The notes beneath the pieces were generated by a model. It saw only the letters and a list, made by a program, of their open reading frames with translations, had not been told where the DNA came from and ran no database searches. Made by a program: the position numbers and the translations under genes. A stretch of DNA of 64,000 nt from Cryptomeria japonica (Eukaryota > Streptophyta > Pinopsida > Cupressales > Cupressaceae): contig NC_081409.1 of the NCBI RefSeq assembly GCF_030272615.1, positions 614,404,755-614,468,754 on the forward strand, given 5' to 3'. Every line of letters begins with the position of its first letter. Within the stretch, counting starts at the first letter, position 1. Positions 1 to 10,492 of the stretch are shown one piece after another.

Positions 1-24
1 CCTTCGACCCTCCTCCCTGCCAAG

Positions 25-26
<2 letters not shown>

Positions 27-78
<52 letters not shown>
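27..78. repeat. (AT)n microsatellite
   Basis: A perfect AT dinucleotide run inside the family H LTR piece, directly next to the telomere-like palindrome at 80-105. The H copy at 16699 also has dinucleotide runs (18901-18966) upstream of its palindrome. Confidence 0.95.
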
Positions 79-79
<1 letters not shown>

Positions 80-80
<1 letters not shown>

Positions 81-105
81 CCCTAACCCGAGGTAGGGTT
101 AGGGT
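80..105. repeat. telomere-like palindrome in H LTR
   Basis: Arms ACCCTAACCC and GGGTTAGGGT are perfect 10-base complements around a 6-base spacer. The equivalent site in the other H copy (19081-19105) keeps both arms but has a different 5-base spacer, so the arms are conserved rather than the loop. The unit is not the plant telomere repeat TTTAGGG itself. Confidence 0.8.
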
Positions 106-836
106 AGTAGTAAAAAAATATATAAGAAATGAAAATAATGAAAGAGCATTGTTATTTTATTAAAAAAAATTAGGGTTTCCATAATGTGCAAACATATTTA
201 ATTTTATATATATATATATACTTTTATTCATAGAGGTTAAATTATGGAAGATTAGATCAAATTGGAGGTAAAATATTTTATTGGTGATTATAAATAATAT
301 GTTTTAATAAACATATGAGAATAATTATGTGATGTTTTAAATTAAAATACTTAGGAAGTTTAATTCTCTTAGCAAATTTAATTTTGTTGAAAATTATTTG
401 ACTATAGGGAATAATTTTAGCCCACTTGGATATAGGTATATGTGATTAAACTTTATAGGACATATGTCATTATGAATTTAATTGACCCTTCAGTCGATTT
501 AATTTTAAGCACATTTTAAATATTGATTTAAAAAAAATTATAGACATTATAAACAAAGTGCTAGGATTAATTTAGTTAGTTCCTTAAGACAATAAATGAT
601 TATTGGAGACTAATCTTATCTTCGTCAATTATTTTAGGGAGTCGATTTTAATTAAGTTATGGGTTAAAATTTTAGGAAATGATATAATAATTATTTTAGT
701 TTTCCGCATTGGATTAAATTATTTTTGTTTACTTGTGTTAGTGGTTAAAGTTAACTCTCACATAGTTAAGACAAACATTTAATATTAACATTTTAATGTT
801 ATTTAGTTGTGATTTAAAAAAAAAAAAATTTCTCGT

Positions 837-860
837 TCATGCCCAAAAGTTTGGGCATGA
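837..860. repeat. subterminal palindrome at H LTR end
   Basis: TCATGCCCAAA, two bases, then TTTGGGCATGA: a perfect 11-base inverted repeat immediately inside the TG terminus of the minus-strand LTR that ends at 862. A decayed version (TGCCCA..TGGGCA) sits at the start of the plus-strand H copy at 16699. Confidence 0.75.
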
Positions 861-862
861 CA

Positions 863-1420
863 CTGACTGCCAAAATGATTGAAGAAGTGCAGAAAGCAAT
901 TGCCATAGGTAAAGTCAAGCTTGTTAGACTCATTGCTGAGTTGTCCCCTCAACTCAAACATATTCTTTATTTATTTCAGAAGCTCTGTACATTTTCATTG
1001 TTTATTAAGGATATCAAGCATAAGACTGAAGTTATTGAACAAGAGATCACCAATCTCTCCAATACATTGACCATCGAGCCAAATTCTATTCAGAATTTCT
1101 ATACCAAGCTGTAAACTCTTATGGCTCAACAATTAGAACTTCGGAATGAAGAGAAAAAAATAAGAATGGGTATCATGACTCTTCAAACCTTATTTATTCC
1201 CCACTTATCATCAGTCCAAGAGCAGATCAACCGAGCTACCCACTCATCCACTCAACAAGAGGGAAGCACTTTAGATGGTTTGATTTCACTATTAGGTGAT
1301 ATTATAGCTCAGAATTCCCTAATGGACAGTGTCAAAGACGCACTCTCCACTACTCTCACCGATGCTAGTACAAAGTATAAATCTATTTTTGACCAGTTGC
1401 CTCCACCTAATGGTAACTAG
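863..1420 (+). pseudogene. R1 internal ORF remnant, unknown helical protein
   Basis: Two open stretches in nearby frames (to 1113 and 1121-1420) encode a Lys/Glu/Leu-rich, probably alpha-helical product with no domain I recognise. A start at 839 would lie in the neighbouring LTR, so the true coding part begins after 862 and is 5'-truncated. The tract lies just upstream of a polypurine tract and LTR, so I read it as the 3' internal ORF of element R1. Function is unknown. It is not recognisably gag, integrase, reverse transcriptase or RNase H. Confidence 0.45.
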
Positions 1421-1739
1421 TTTTGATGTTTGTCAAATAGGGGGAGTATATCGAGTATATACCGAGTATAAGAGTGTACAGTATACTGAGTAGAACAGAG
1501 TATCTGAATGTATTGTTGAATTTGATAGGGGGAGCATAGAACACGGATAGAACACCGAGCATTGATCACAGGAGCATTACAGTATATTGATAAGGGGAGT
1601 ATATATTTGAATATGTTACTATTCATTGACAATTGTATATACTGTCATTCTAGTCAAATTTTGTAAGTATATAGATTTTGAGTTATGACTTTGAAAGGAG
1701 TTTTGTCAAACATACCAAACTAATGTCAAAAGGGGAGAT
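1421..1739 (+). other. R1 3' non-coding region with polypurine tract
   Basis: The final tract CAAAAGGGGAGAT (1727-1739) is the expected plus-strand primer site next to the LTR. Similar purine-rich motifs preceded by TAG or TAA occur near 1437, 1528 and 1593 (TAGGGGGAGTAT, TAGGGGGAGCAT, AAGGGGAGTATA), giving a string of tract-like copies before the real one. No gene is seen here. Confidence 0.6.
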
Positions 1740-2938
1740 TGTTATTATTTACTAAGTTGTCATTAGTTTTATGTCCAAAGTCATCCTATATACTCTAGTC
1801 GGTTAGTACTACTGAAATATTCAATTGGTAAGCACTAAAGCAGTCAGTTATAGAAGAAAGGAGTCACAGAGTTAAGTATTCACCGAGCTGTCTACCGAGT
1901 AATGTTCTATGTCTACCGAGCAGCAAAGAAGGTGTACTGAGTAATCTGAACCGAGTAGAAATGTGTTACCAGATTCATTGAACTTGGACACATATGTGGA
2001 AACGTGTTACAAGAATCAAGGATCAGGGAACCGTTATCACATAGGAAATTGCACTTCAAGATTTGGTATGATTTTGAGGAAGTTTATCCAATGAAATAAT
2101 TTCTATGGTTATTCATTCGATGAATCTTTTTTGTATGATTGAAGCATGAACTAGATCACCGTCCTAGAGATCTATTTATACAAAGTGATTTGAGAATCAA
2201 AAGAGAGATAGACATGTGTGATAGAAGAAGTTAAAAGAGAAAATCATAAGAGGACACATTGAGTTGTGACTGCTATGACTGATAGAGATATTCAGAGGTC
2301 ACCGAGAAAGTCTTTAGAGAACAGTTCAAGGGACAGAGTAAACAGAAGGGTTTACCGAGTTGATTTATCTATTACTGAGGTATTCTATGAGCAAGGTAAT
2401 TTCATATTGAGCACATAGAATCTGCTATAACATTTTAGATGTAAAGTTGCAGATATTTGTAAAGATTTTACTGAATCATTTGAGTTGTAATAGAAACCTT
2501 TAACAGGGTAAAAGACTCTAACAAAGTCTATAAATTGTAAAGCCTTTAACCAAGTGCAACATTTTGTATAAGTGTTGTAAAATCCTTTAGCAAGGTAGAT
2601 CTAAAAGATCTTGATACTCCTAACAGCGTAAGCTATCAGAAATAGCTAAACATGTACCTCTAACCAAGCAACCTTTATTATTGCAGTAGTGAAGTTGTGG
2701 GTGCCATCCCCATCACAGTTTTTCTCTCTAACAAAGAGTTTCTGCGTAACCAAAATATTTGTGTTATGGAGTGAAATGTGTATGAATGTTATTTCTATAA
2801 TTATGTGTTAGTTTTATATTATGAGATCAGCAATTTACAATTTATGTTTATCAATAAGATTGTTTTTGAAGAACACTTTTGAAGTATTAATTCACCCCTC
2901 CCCTCTAAGTACATTAGCTTTCCTAGTTGGACGTAACA
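1740..2938 (+). mobile_element. R1 3' LTR (about 1.2 kb)
   Basis: Starts TGTTATTATT right after a polypurine tract and ends GGACGTAACA, giving TGTTA..TAACA inverted ends. No primer-binding site follows, as expected for a 3' LTR. A TATA-like TATTTATA lies near 2172. The 3' part has the features shared by other LTRs here: repeated TAACARGGT-like motifs, a GTGGGTGCCATCCCCATCAC hairpin module, and a C-rich TTCACCCCTCCCCTCTAAG near the end. ACCGAG/ACTGAG motifs recur from 1450 to 2370. Family is probably Ty1/copia-like by LTR architecture; no pol is in the window to prove it. Confidence 0.75.
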
Positions 2939-4161
2939 TTTTGAATGCTAAAAAATAATAATTTTAATGGCCTAATAATGTGAATAATTAAGATATGCTA
3001 TTTTATTACACCTATTCATATTCAATTCATAATCATATTAGGAGAACCACATCATAAGTTAGTTGTGCTAGGCCTGATGGCATCATACTCTATAAAATCA
3101 CATGATCACACATCTTTCACTTTGTGATATTCAATCCAAAGTTCACATACAAATAATTAACAAATTTTTTTCTAGCTAATAATAAGAATAATTGGACCCA
3201 AGAAGCAAGATAATTAATAGCATTGTCCCTCAATATATAGTGAAATAAATTATCCAACAATTTATCATCTTGTACATAAAATCTAAACATGAAACCTCAA
3301 AATCTTATAAATTTGTACTAGGGACACCCATTTATAATACAAATCAAAATATGATGTCAAAAATCCTAATTGTAATGAATATGTCATTGTATAAACTAAA
3401 ATAAGAGAGATGTGATATAGTACACTTAGCTATAATATTTATAGTATGAATAACATCAACCTCATGCTCAAAACTATCTCTCTTATTTTCTTATAGTACA
3501 TAAGGGGAGATGAATATGGTGATTTAGTTGGGTGCATGGGAAAAATAGATGTGGTATTAATAAAATATAAAATAAGATGCAACGAGAGAGTAGGATAAGG
3601 TAGGGAGGTAGCACAATAATGCAAAAATGAAGTTGAGACACTAATATAACACTAGTGACATATGGTAGGAAGGGGAGAATATGTACACTAATGAGCTCTG
3701 AAATGGATGGTACATTAGAAAAATGAAAGAAGAGATGACACTAGAGGAGGGATATAATACATTAACAACAACACGAGAGGAAGCTACATAGAGGATAGAT
3801 GACATGTTTAACCATAACCATAATTCCCTAAACAATCTTTGAACCATATAGTAAATTAAGCTCAATAAATTAAGAAGAGAATCAAGTTTATTGAAGATGC
3901 ATAATTTTAATATTATTTAAAATTATTTATGAACTAATAGAAAGTTTTTTTTATTTACATGTACCTTGTGATAAGCACCATTAATAGAACCAATAAGAAT
4001 ATTATAAATATTTGAATAAGAATTCATATTAGTATTGAGATGTGTAATTATTCTCAAGGGGAAAGGATGATATCAAAGAGTCTTTGGCATAAACATGAAA
4101 TAAACATCCCTAAAGGACATCAAAAGATAACACAAGGGAAAGGTGAAAATATAAGGCTCAC
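2939..4161. other. unassigned AT-rich DNA
   Basis: I see no supported gene, RNA, LTR end or clear repeat. Minus-strand open frames here are short, low-complexity and lack any family resemblance. Confidence 0.5.
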
Positions 4162-4250
4162 AAAGAGAAATTATAATATCTAGATGAAAGAAATTAAGAA
4201 TCATATAAAATATACCCTAGAGACAAATGTATTTGATTATAAGACAGGTT
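4162..4250 (+). repeat. direct repeat, copy 1 (flanks a foldback)
   Basis: This segment, including ATCATATAAAATATACCC and ACAAATGTATTTGATTATAA, recurs at 4566-4650 with a few substitutions. About 315 bp lies between the two copies and contains the foldback at 4263-4387 and telomere-like repeats. Confidence 0.75.
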
Positions 4251-4262
4251 TATATATATTAC

Positions 4263-4387
4263 TTTTATATATAAAATACACCAAGATATATCCTTCTCGA
4301 GGTGCCTATCTGACTTTAGTATACAAAATTCATAAAAATAATAGGCGCCTTGAGAAGGATATCTCTTGATGTATTTTATATATAAAA
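4263..4387. repeat. long inverted repeat (47-bp arms)
   Basis: Arms 4263-4309 and 4341-4387 are reverse complements with four mismatches, around a 31-base spacer. In RNA two of the mismatches would be G-U pairs. Arms carry CCTTCTCGAGGTGCCTAT and its near complement. It could be a small foldback transposon or a precursor-like hairpin. I see no flanking target duplication at the arm ends. Confidence 0.85.
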
Positions 4388-4477
4388 AATAATATATATA
4401 AGCTAACTATAGCAGTCACGATGCAATATTGAAGACATTAAATAATTAGTTAATATATAAATAGACTATTGTATTAT

Positions 4478-4548
4478 TAGGCTTAGGCTTAGGCTTAATG
4501 TTTAGGGTTAGGGTTTACATGTAGGGTTAGGCTTAAGGTTAGGGTTAA
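4478..4548. repeat. degenerate telomere-like repeats
   Basis: Runs of TTAGGC followed by TTTAGGGTTAGGGTTTA and further TAGGGTTAGGC units. The mixture of TTAGGC, TTAGGG and TTTAGGG fits a decayed interstitial telomere-like tract. Confidence 0.65.
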
Positions 4549-4565
4549 TTAGAATTATGCTTAAA

Positions 4566-4650
4566 AGAGAAATTCTAGTATCTAGATAAAAGAAATTAAA
4601 AATCATATAAAATAAACCCTAGAGACAAATGTATTTGATTATAAGATAAA
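4566..4650 (+). repeat. direct repeat, copy 2
   Basis: Second copy of the segment at 4162-4250; the two share ACCCTAGAGACAAATGTATT and flanks with few changes. The arrangement repeat-foldback-repeat suggests a local duplication tied to an insertion. Confidence 0.75.
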
Positions 4651-6053
4651 TCAAGTTCACCAAATTATGTATAGGTAAATGTGAGATTTTGCCAAGATCA
4701 AGGGCACAATGAAAAGTATAAAAGAGAGACAAAATAATGACAAGAACAAATTGTATTCTCATCAATATGCAAATGATCAACTGGATTAACCAATACAATG
4801 AATATGAGCCTGCTTATATAAGCAAGGCCATATGGATGTACGAGCACACAATCATGAAATTTGGCTCAATGAGAAACAAGGGTAGGTAGGAGAAATAATA
4901 TAATATTCCACAAGAGGTGGATGACCCACCGAATGTGGAGTGTAACAGCAAAATAAGATCACAAAAGGTGGAATTTCTCCTACAAGCTATATCCCTATGT
5001 GCACACTTCCCTAAGTGTCTCAAATCCAAACTACGATGAGATGCATTATCCTAAATTAACTTAAGTAAAGTGTAATAATATCCATGATGAATATTTAATT
5101 ACACCAACAATAAATACCACACCTAGATTAAAAGATACCAAGAAAGATAAATAAATAAAGTAACTAGTAAGATTTAAACCTAGAATTTGAGTAATAGAAA
5201 TAATAAATAATAGACAATTAAACCTTTTTAAATTATAAAATGGGCTAGATCTGCATAGATTTTAATGTAATCTAGTGGCATTTAATTGTAAATATGTATT
5301 ATATTATCCACAATGATGTTCTTATACCAATTACAACTACGTACGAAACTCTAAGAAATAGCCAATTAAAATTTTTATGTACATAAGCTTGAAATTAAAG
5401 CATTAATACAAAGTAGAATCTATCTATGTTTTTAGATTTAACTTTCTATTTGTGTAATCACTTTGAAAAATTATGTAATTTGAAAAATAATTTGCTTCAT
5501 CGTCTAATATATCTTAATAAAGTGGTGTCTACAAAATTTATTTGTTAGTTTTCTTAGTGGAAGATTATCCTTGATCAAACTGTTAAGTGGAACAATTTAA
5601 TTAAAATTTAACAAAAAAATTAAATATAACCAATAATGTAATTTTCCTATGAATCACTAAGTATGTAGAAGTGGAACATTGTAATAATCAATTGTGAGAT
5701 ATAGTGAATGAGAGTTAGGTGGATCTTTTATTATTAAAAATAAACTAGGACATGTTTTTTATACAACATCTTAGAATATAATTTTAAATGTTTCACTTTT
5801 AAATACAACAAATTTTTATTAGTTTGAAGGATGGATTTGATAGGAGGTCAATTTAAATATTGAATTATAAAATGATTATTTTATACAACAAAATTGAGTG
5901 AAATTTAATTGCAAAGTGTAAATTATTTTAGGTATATTAATTTTTAAAATAATCAAAATTGGTTAATGTGGATGTGTGGAGGTTGAATTAGGTTACACTT
6001 TAGGGAATATGCCAACTCTTGAGATAGAGACATGTTAATTATTATATGAAGTT
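4651..6053. other. unassigned AT-rich DNA
   Basis: No supported gene, LTR boundary or RNA. Sequence is uniformly AT-rich up to the F LTR start at 6054. Confidence 0.5.
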
Positions 6054-6779
6054 TGTAGTGCTCCTCCTTGACTCATCCTTTATGAGAGAATGTGATAAAC
6101 ACTTTTAGATTTGTGTTCTGATAGTCTCTTTGATATTAGTGGATTCATTATGGTTTATGTGGATGAAGTTATGTCCTGGACTAATATGTTGATTAGGCTT
6201 ATGCACTCACTATTCCTGTATGCATAATATTGCTTATGAGGTTGTGATGTTATCTTGATTATTCTAACCTTATTCCATAATTATGATGATGATTGAGTTG
6301 ATGATTGTGACTTTCTAGTGTCTTCAAGATAGGGACAATGGCATACCACTCATTGTGATTCTCTATCACTTGCCTGATCATTTATGATGTATATGTATCG
6401 TACATATGTTGTATTGTGTTTTAGTGGTGGATGTAGGACTGTAGGTACCAGACATCGATTCCACCTAGTCTCACAGGTATGAGTGTGTCTTATCCCAATG
6501 GCAAGTTGTTGGTTTGCGCCATGTGGTATGTTGTTCAACCTTATGTTGGGTTGCCTTGTGAATTTGCAATTATTTATTAATTAATAATTAATCAATTTAT
6601 ATAATTTATTTAGTATTAAATTAAATTAAATTAATGGATGGCATTAATATTTGATATTAATGTGTGGATTATTATTATTAAAGATTTATTATTTATTGAT
6701 GTTTATTTAATGAATTTGTATTTACTTGATGATTTAATATTATTATTATTTTATGGTCTAATGTTTAATTGAATATTTA

Positions 6780-7260
6780 TTATATGAGCTTTTGATTTGT
6801 TGAGTTATTATTTATTTGTTTATTTCTTAATTATTGGTTGATTATTTATGCCTATATGTACATTTATTTATTATTTAATTACTAGTTGAAGCGTTTATGC
6901 TTGTCCGTACATTTACTTATTCATTATCCATTTTGTTTATTTGTCTATTGTTTGTTTATGTATTTATATTATTTATTTATTGTTTATCTAGTCATTTATT
7001 GTTTTGATTATTTATTTATTTATTTGTTATTATTTATGTACTTACCCCTTGTTATGATTAGCCCTCTTGGAAGTTATGATTACGAAGATATTTTATTTGA
7101 TTGTTTATTTATTTATTTATACTATTTTGTGGTTTAACATTTATTGGGGCATTTGATTTATTTATTTTATTTATCACCCCTTTCTATTTTATTTATTGAT
7201 TAATGATTTTATTTATTATTTATTATTATTGTTTATTGTTTTCCCCATTTGTTTATTTAT
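6780..7260. repeat. (TTTA)n-rich low-complexity tract
   Basis: Degenerate TTTA/TTAT repeats inside the F LTR. The open frame at 6886-7137 is a translation of this tract (Tyr/Leu/Phe-rich) and is not a gene. The 43008 LTR copy enters the same tract before breaking off at 43845. Confidence 0.85.
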
Positions 7261-7787
7261 TATTTACCTTACCTACCCTCTTTTATCATTGGTTATGAGA
7301 TTTAGAGATTTACATAATATTATTTTATTATTATTCTCACCTCGAATTTGGGTAGGGTTGGTATGATTAATAATATTTTTTATTTTTTTGATGTTGGCCA
7401 TGATGGGTTATGGTTTTGGATTAATTTTTATATATGGAGTTTCCTAAGTTTTGTTGGGGGTGGGCTTGTTGGAGATTATTTTCATTATTGCAAAATTCAT
7501 GATTTGGCTTAGGTTTGAATTTGGAATCGGAGCTTGGATTTGGGATTGTGCTTCATCGAATTTCATTGTCCATTTTTTGCTATTACCAAGTTAGACGGTT
7601 TATCCTTCTTTGCAATTATTTTTGAAAAACTTGTTTAGAAAAGATTGTTTGTGGGAAATTTTAGGTTGTTGAGAAATTTAAATAAATCAATTATAAATGT
7701 GTGGATTGGGATTATTGTATTCTTTGCTTTAAATTTTTCGAAATGCTTTCTATGAATTTTTGGGCATTTGGGTGTTGCTCGTGCCAT

Positions 7788-8130
7788 GAAAACGTTGTTT
7801 AGTCTGTTATGTATTCTGTAGTAATTGTTGTATGTGTGACATAACTGTGTAAGTATCACAGTGTCACGAAAATGTTGTTTAGTCCACAGTAATTGTTGTA
7901 TGTGCAACGTGCAACCTTGTGTAAGCGTCACAATGTCAGAAAACATTGTTTAGTTCATTATGTATTCTGTAGTAATTGTTGTATGCACGACATAATCATG
8001 TGTCAGCACATCAGTGTTGTGAATGCGGTGTTTAACCTACTAGATGTTCTATAGTAACTATTATATGCATGAAAAAACCCTGTGAATACACAGCAAAGTG
8101 TTGTAAACACATTGTTTGATTCTATATTAT
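7788..8130 (+). repeat. minisatellite in F LTR, four-plus units of 70-85 bp
   Basis: Units begin near 7788, 7868, 7939 and 8021, with a partial one at 8104. Each has a GAAAAYRTTGTTTAG-like start, then TCTGTAGTAATTGTTGTATG, then GTGT..CAC..TGTCA. Units diverge by substitutions and one internal deletion (unit 2). Confidence 0.8.
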
Positions 8131-8256
8131 TGTTTTGGCTTATTGAGACACATTTTTTGGTTTTTTTTTCATACCAGAGGCTATTGTTGGTATCCTTGTG
8201 ATTCTTAGAGTTGCATATTGATCAAATATGGTTATTTTTATTGTGATTTATCTCTA

Positions 8257-8406
8257 GCAAGAATTATATTTCCTTGTTGTTGAGGATGTATTGTATTAGC
8301 TCCAACAAGATGATATATTCCTTGTTGTGGAGAATTGCTTGTGATGGCTCCAGCAAGATGAGCATGCCTTGTTGTTGAGGAATATATATTGATTTGTCTG
8401 AGCAAG
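8257..8406 (+). repeat. second tandem array in F LTR, three units of about 50 bp
   Basis: Each unit reads GCAAGA or CAAGATGA, then TTCCTTGTTGTTGAGGA-like, then a TGGCTCCA-like end. Three diverged copies plus a start of a fourth are visible. Confidence 0.7.
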
Positions 8407-9124
8407 AGGGGAATGTCGTGCTCTTGTTTATTGAATTGATTTGGTTTAATGTTGAGGCTCTTGATTTATTTTTTGGCTTAATGGCTCTTGTTTATGCTTC
8501 ATATTTGTGTTTGTACATGTTGATGTTATTTGTGATTCAGTTATACGAGCTTCCTTGTTGTTATTTTGATTTATGTTTCACCCTGAGGTCTTGGTCTCTT
8601 GCATGTGTAGGATTGGGGGAATGAGAAATAGGCTTCTAAGAGGTTTCTTGTAAGGATTCTTAGGGTGTAGACCTATCATGGAACCACATGGAGATTTTTC
8701 TTTAAATTTGCAAGTGATAACCATAATAATTAATTAGTGGGTTGGGTAATTAGGACTCACCTAATAAGATAATAATTTGGTTTTTGGCCCCACCTCATGG
8801 ACCTTGAGTAGAGACTCGGGATGATCTTGGAAAGACCGTAGAGGGGGTAAATCAAACTCCCTTGATTGGCTCCAAGATTGATATGGTTCCACATATCTAC
8901 CAAGGTGTGGCTTGGACCCTTCTATTGTGAGGGTAGCATGTGATGACACTCTTTCCCTACATGTGTACATGATCCTTATGCCTTGATTATTGGTATGCCT
9001 CTGGGAGTTTTATGCTTTCGATTTAGCCTTGTATGGTGACCTAGTTTATTGCATTTGTAGTTATTGTTGTGTATATGTCCTTTGGTTGTTAGGTGTCATC
9101 CTAGGTCTAGAGTGTGAGTGGGAC

Positions 9125-9129
9125 CTTAT
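9125..9129. repeat. target-site duplication of element A, left
   Basis: CTTAT precedes the TGTTGG end of A's 5' LTR and recurs at 34665-34669 directly after A's CCAACA end, 25.5 kb away. This pairs the two ends of one insertion despite the nested material between them. Confidence 0.85.
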
Positions 9130-10437
9130 TGTTGGACATTGTTGCTGCTTGGATATGTTGTAGTCATTGATGTCAACATATTCTTGTGATTTATTGGGAT
9201 CATCGTTCGGTTTATAGAGTATTTCTAGTATCATTACATCTTTATGTATTGGTTTTGGTGATCTGGAATCTTAATTGATTATATCATATGATCCGATTTA
9301 CATCTTGGTTTTTCTGATCAGTGCTTTGTAGAGTTCGGTATTTCCTCCTGTATATTCTGGTGTGATAAGATTTTGAGTTGAGTTTTTGGGAGATTGTTTG
9401 GGATGTTCTTGTGTATCTTCATTTCAGATGGTTCATGATTTGGTGCCCCGCAAGTTATATTTCATTGTCACAGTTTCTTTTGTTTGAGTATTCTTGAGCT
9501 TCAGATGTTGATCAATGAAGATTTGATAAGTGGTGTTGGTGTAGCTATTACAGATGATTCTAACATGCTTGCTAGTGTTTCCTAATTATGTCCTATTTGT
9601 TTTGATGGTCAACATTGATCGTTGTGCATGTTTTTGGTGATTTTGTTGAACTGGTGATATTCTTCGTGCTATGCAATATTCTTGGTGGTGTAGCATGTCG
9701 CGGTGGATCTTGGCATGATTTTCAGTGGTGTTGCATGTTTGAGCATTTGATTTAGGTCCATGTTATATCATGTATATCATAATATTGGTCTGTTGGTCAA
9801 TCTTTGTATCGTGTGATGTAATTTTGTAAATGTGAGATGAGGGTTTAGTCGACCTTGTTGCCAAGGTTGATGATTGATATAAATAGGTTTGATATTCATG
9901 TAATTTGAGTATTGGCTTAGTGTCTGCATTATCAGAGATTTGTGTGTGTGAATAAATGAGTTCATCTTTCTATAAAGTGATTGAGAAAATATTGGAGAGT
10001 TGCAGAGTAGACAAATGTGCTTAACATGAACTGCCATCAGGCATTTGGAGATGCTATTCTTTTAATTCATGTAATCAGGATTATAGTCCGAATATTATTG
10101 TAAGTCAATGATACCTCCGTGAGAGTTGTATCCTTTTGGTTCATCTTATCTTGAGCAATGAGATTTAGATAGTGAGTCTGAATACAAGTGCATTCCCCAT
10201 TGTAATACTTATACATACTACTGCAGAGTATCATCTTATTGTGGGTAGGTTCCCACCGTGGTTTCTAATTTAATTGGGTTTTCTATGTCAAAATATTGGT
10301 GTTGTGTGTTATGATATATATTTTCTTATCTTTTTCATTACTGCAATTTATCGGATTTGTATTTGAGGTCAAGTTTGATAATCCGGTGAAAACTAATTCA
10401 CCCCCCTCTCAGTTTTCCTTCATTTTGGTTGCCAACA
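9130..10437 (+). mobile_element. element A 5' LTR (1,308 bp)
   Basis: TGTTGG..CCAACA ends. A TATA box TATAAATA is at 9878-9885. The 3' part has GTGGGTAGGTTCCCACCGTGG, a short hairpin module shared with other LTRs here, and the C-tract CACCCCCCTCTCAG before the end. The last 200 bp match 34472-34664, the remnant of A's 3' LTR. Confidence 0.85.
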
Positions 10438-10439
10438 AT

Positions 10440-10451
10440 TGGTATCAAAGC
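10440..10451 (+). other. element A primer-binding site (initiator tRNA-Met type)
   Basis: TGGTATCAAAGC two bases after the LTR end, one change from TGGTATCAGAGC, the usual plant copia primer site complementary to initiator tRNA-Met. Confidence 0.9.
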
Positions 10452-10492
10452 TAGATCTTCTGAAAAAGCTTGACCACTTGAGGAGATCCGGG

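Larger units (their letters stand above)
1..862 (-). mobile_element. LTR fragment, family H, truncated by window edge
   Basis: Read on the minus strand, this begins at 862 with TGTCATGCCCAAAC and runs off the left edge. It is homologous to the plus-strand copy starting at 16699: both have the TGTCATGCCC terminus, a block around GGAACTAA..TTAAT..CTAGCAC, a block AATGTGC..CGACT.AAGGG, a telomere-like palindrome, and then a GGGAGGAGGG stretch at the inner end. No coding capacity is visible. The order of landmarks is the same in both copies, which supports one long LTR family. Class is uncertain; Ty3/gypsy-like is a guess from length and terminus. Confidence 0.6.
6054..9129 (+). mobile_element. 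element F 5' LTR, part 1
   Basis: Begins TGTAGTGCTCCTCC. About 740 bases align with 43008-43845, where the same start follows a polypurine tract, so this is the LTR start. The LTR is interrupted at 9129/9130 by copia element A (target duplication CTTAT) and resumes at 34670, ending at 35095. Without A it is about 3.5 kb, long for a plant LTR. Relative to the 43008 copy it lacks roughly 75 bases near 6510. It contains a TTTA-rich tract and two tandem arrays. Class is probably Ty3/gypsy by size; no F-coded protein is visible. Confidence 0.7.

Noticed and set aside
80-105. Chromosome-end telomere repeats
   Set aside because: Only a single palindrome of CCCTAA-like arms, not a tandem array, and it recurs inside a dispersed LTR at 19081.
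839-862. ATG at 839 as the start of the R1 ORF
   Set aside because: It lies inside the palindromic terminus of the neighbouring H LTR.
6886-7137. Small Leu/Tyr-rich membrane protein
   Set aside because: Translation of a (TTTA)n-rich tract within the F LTR.
9777-10037. Minus-strand open frame in A's 5' LTR
   Set aside because: Lies within LTR non-coding sequence downstream of the TATA box, with no family features.
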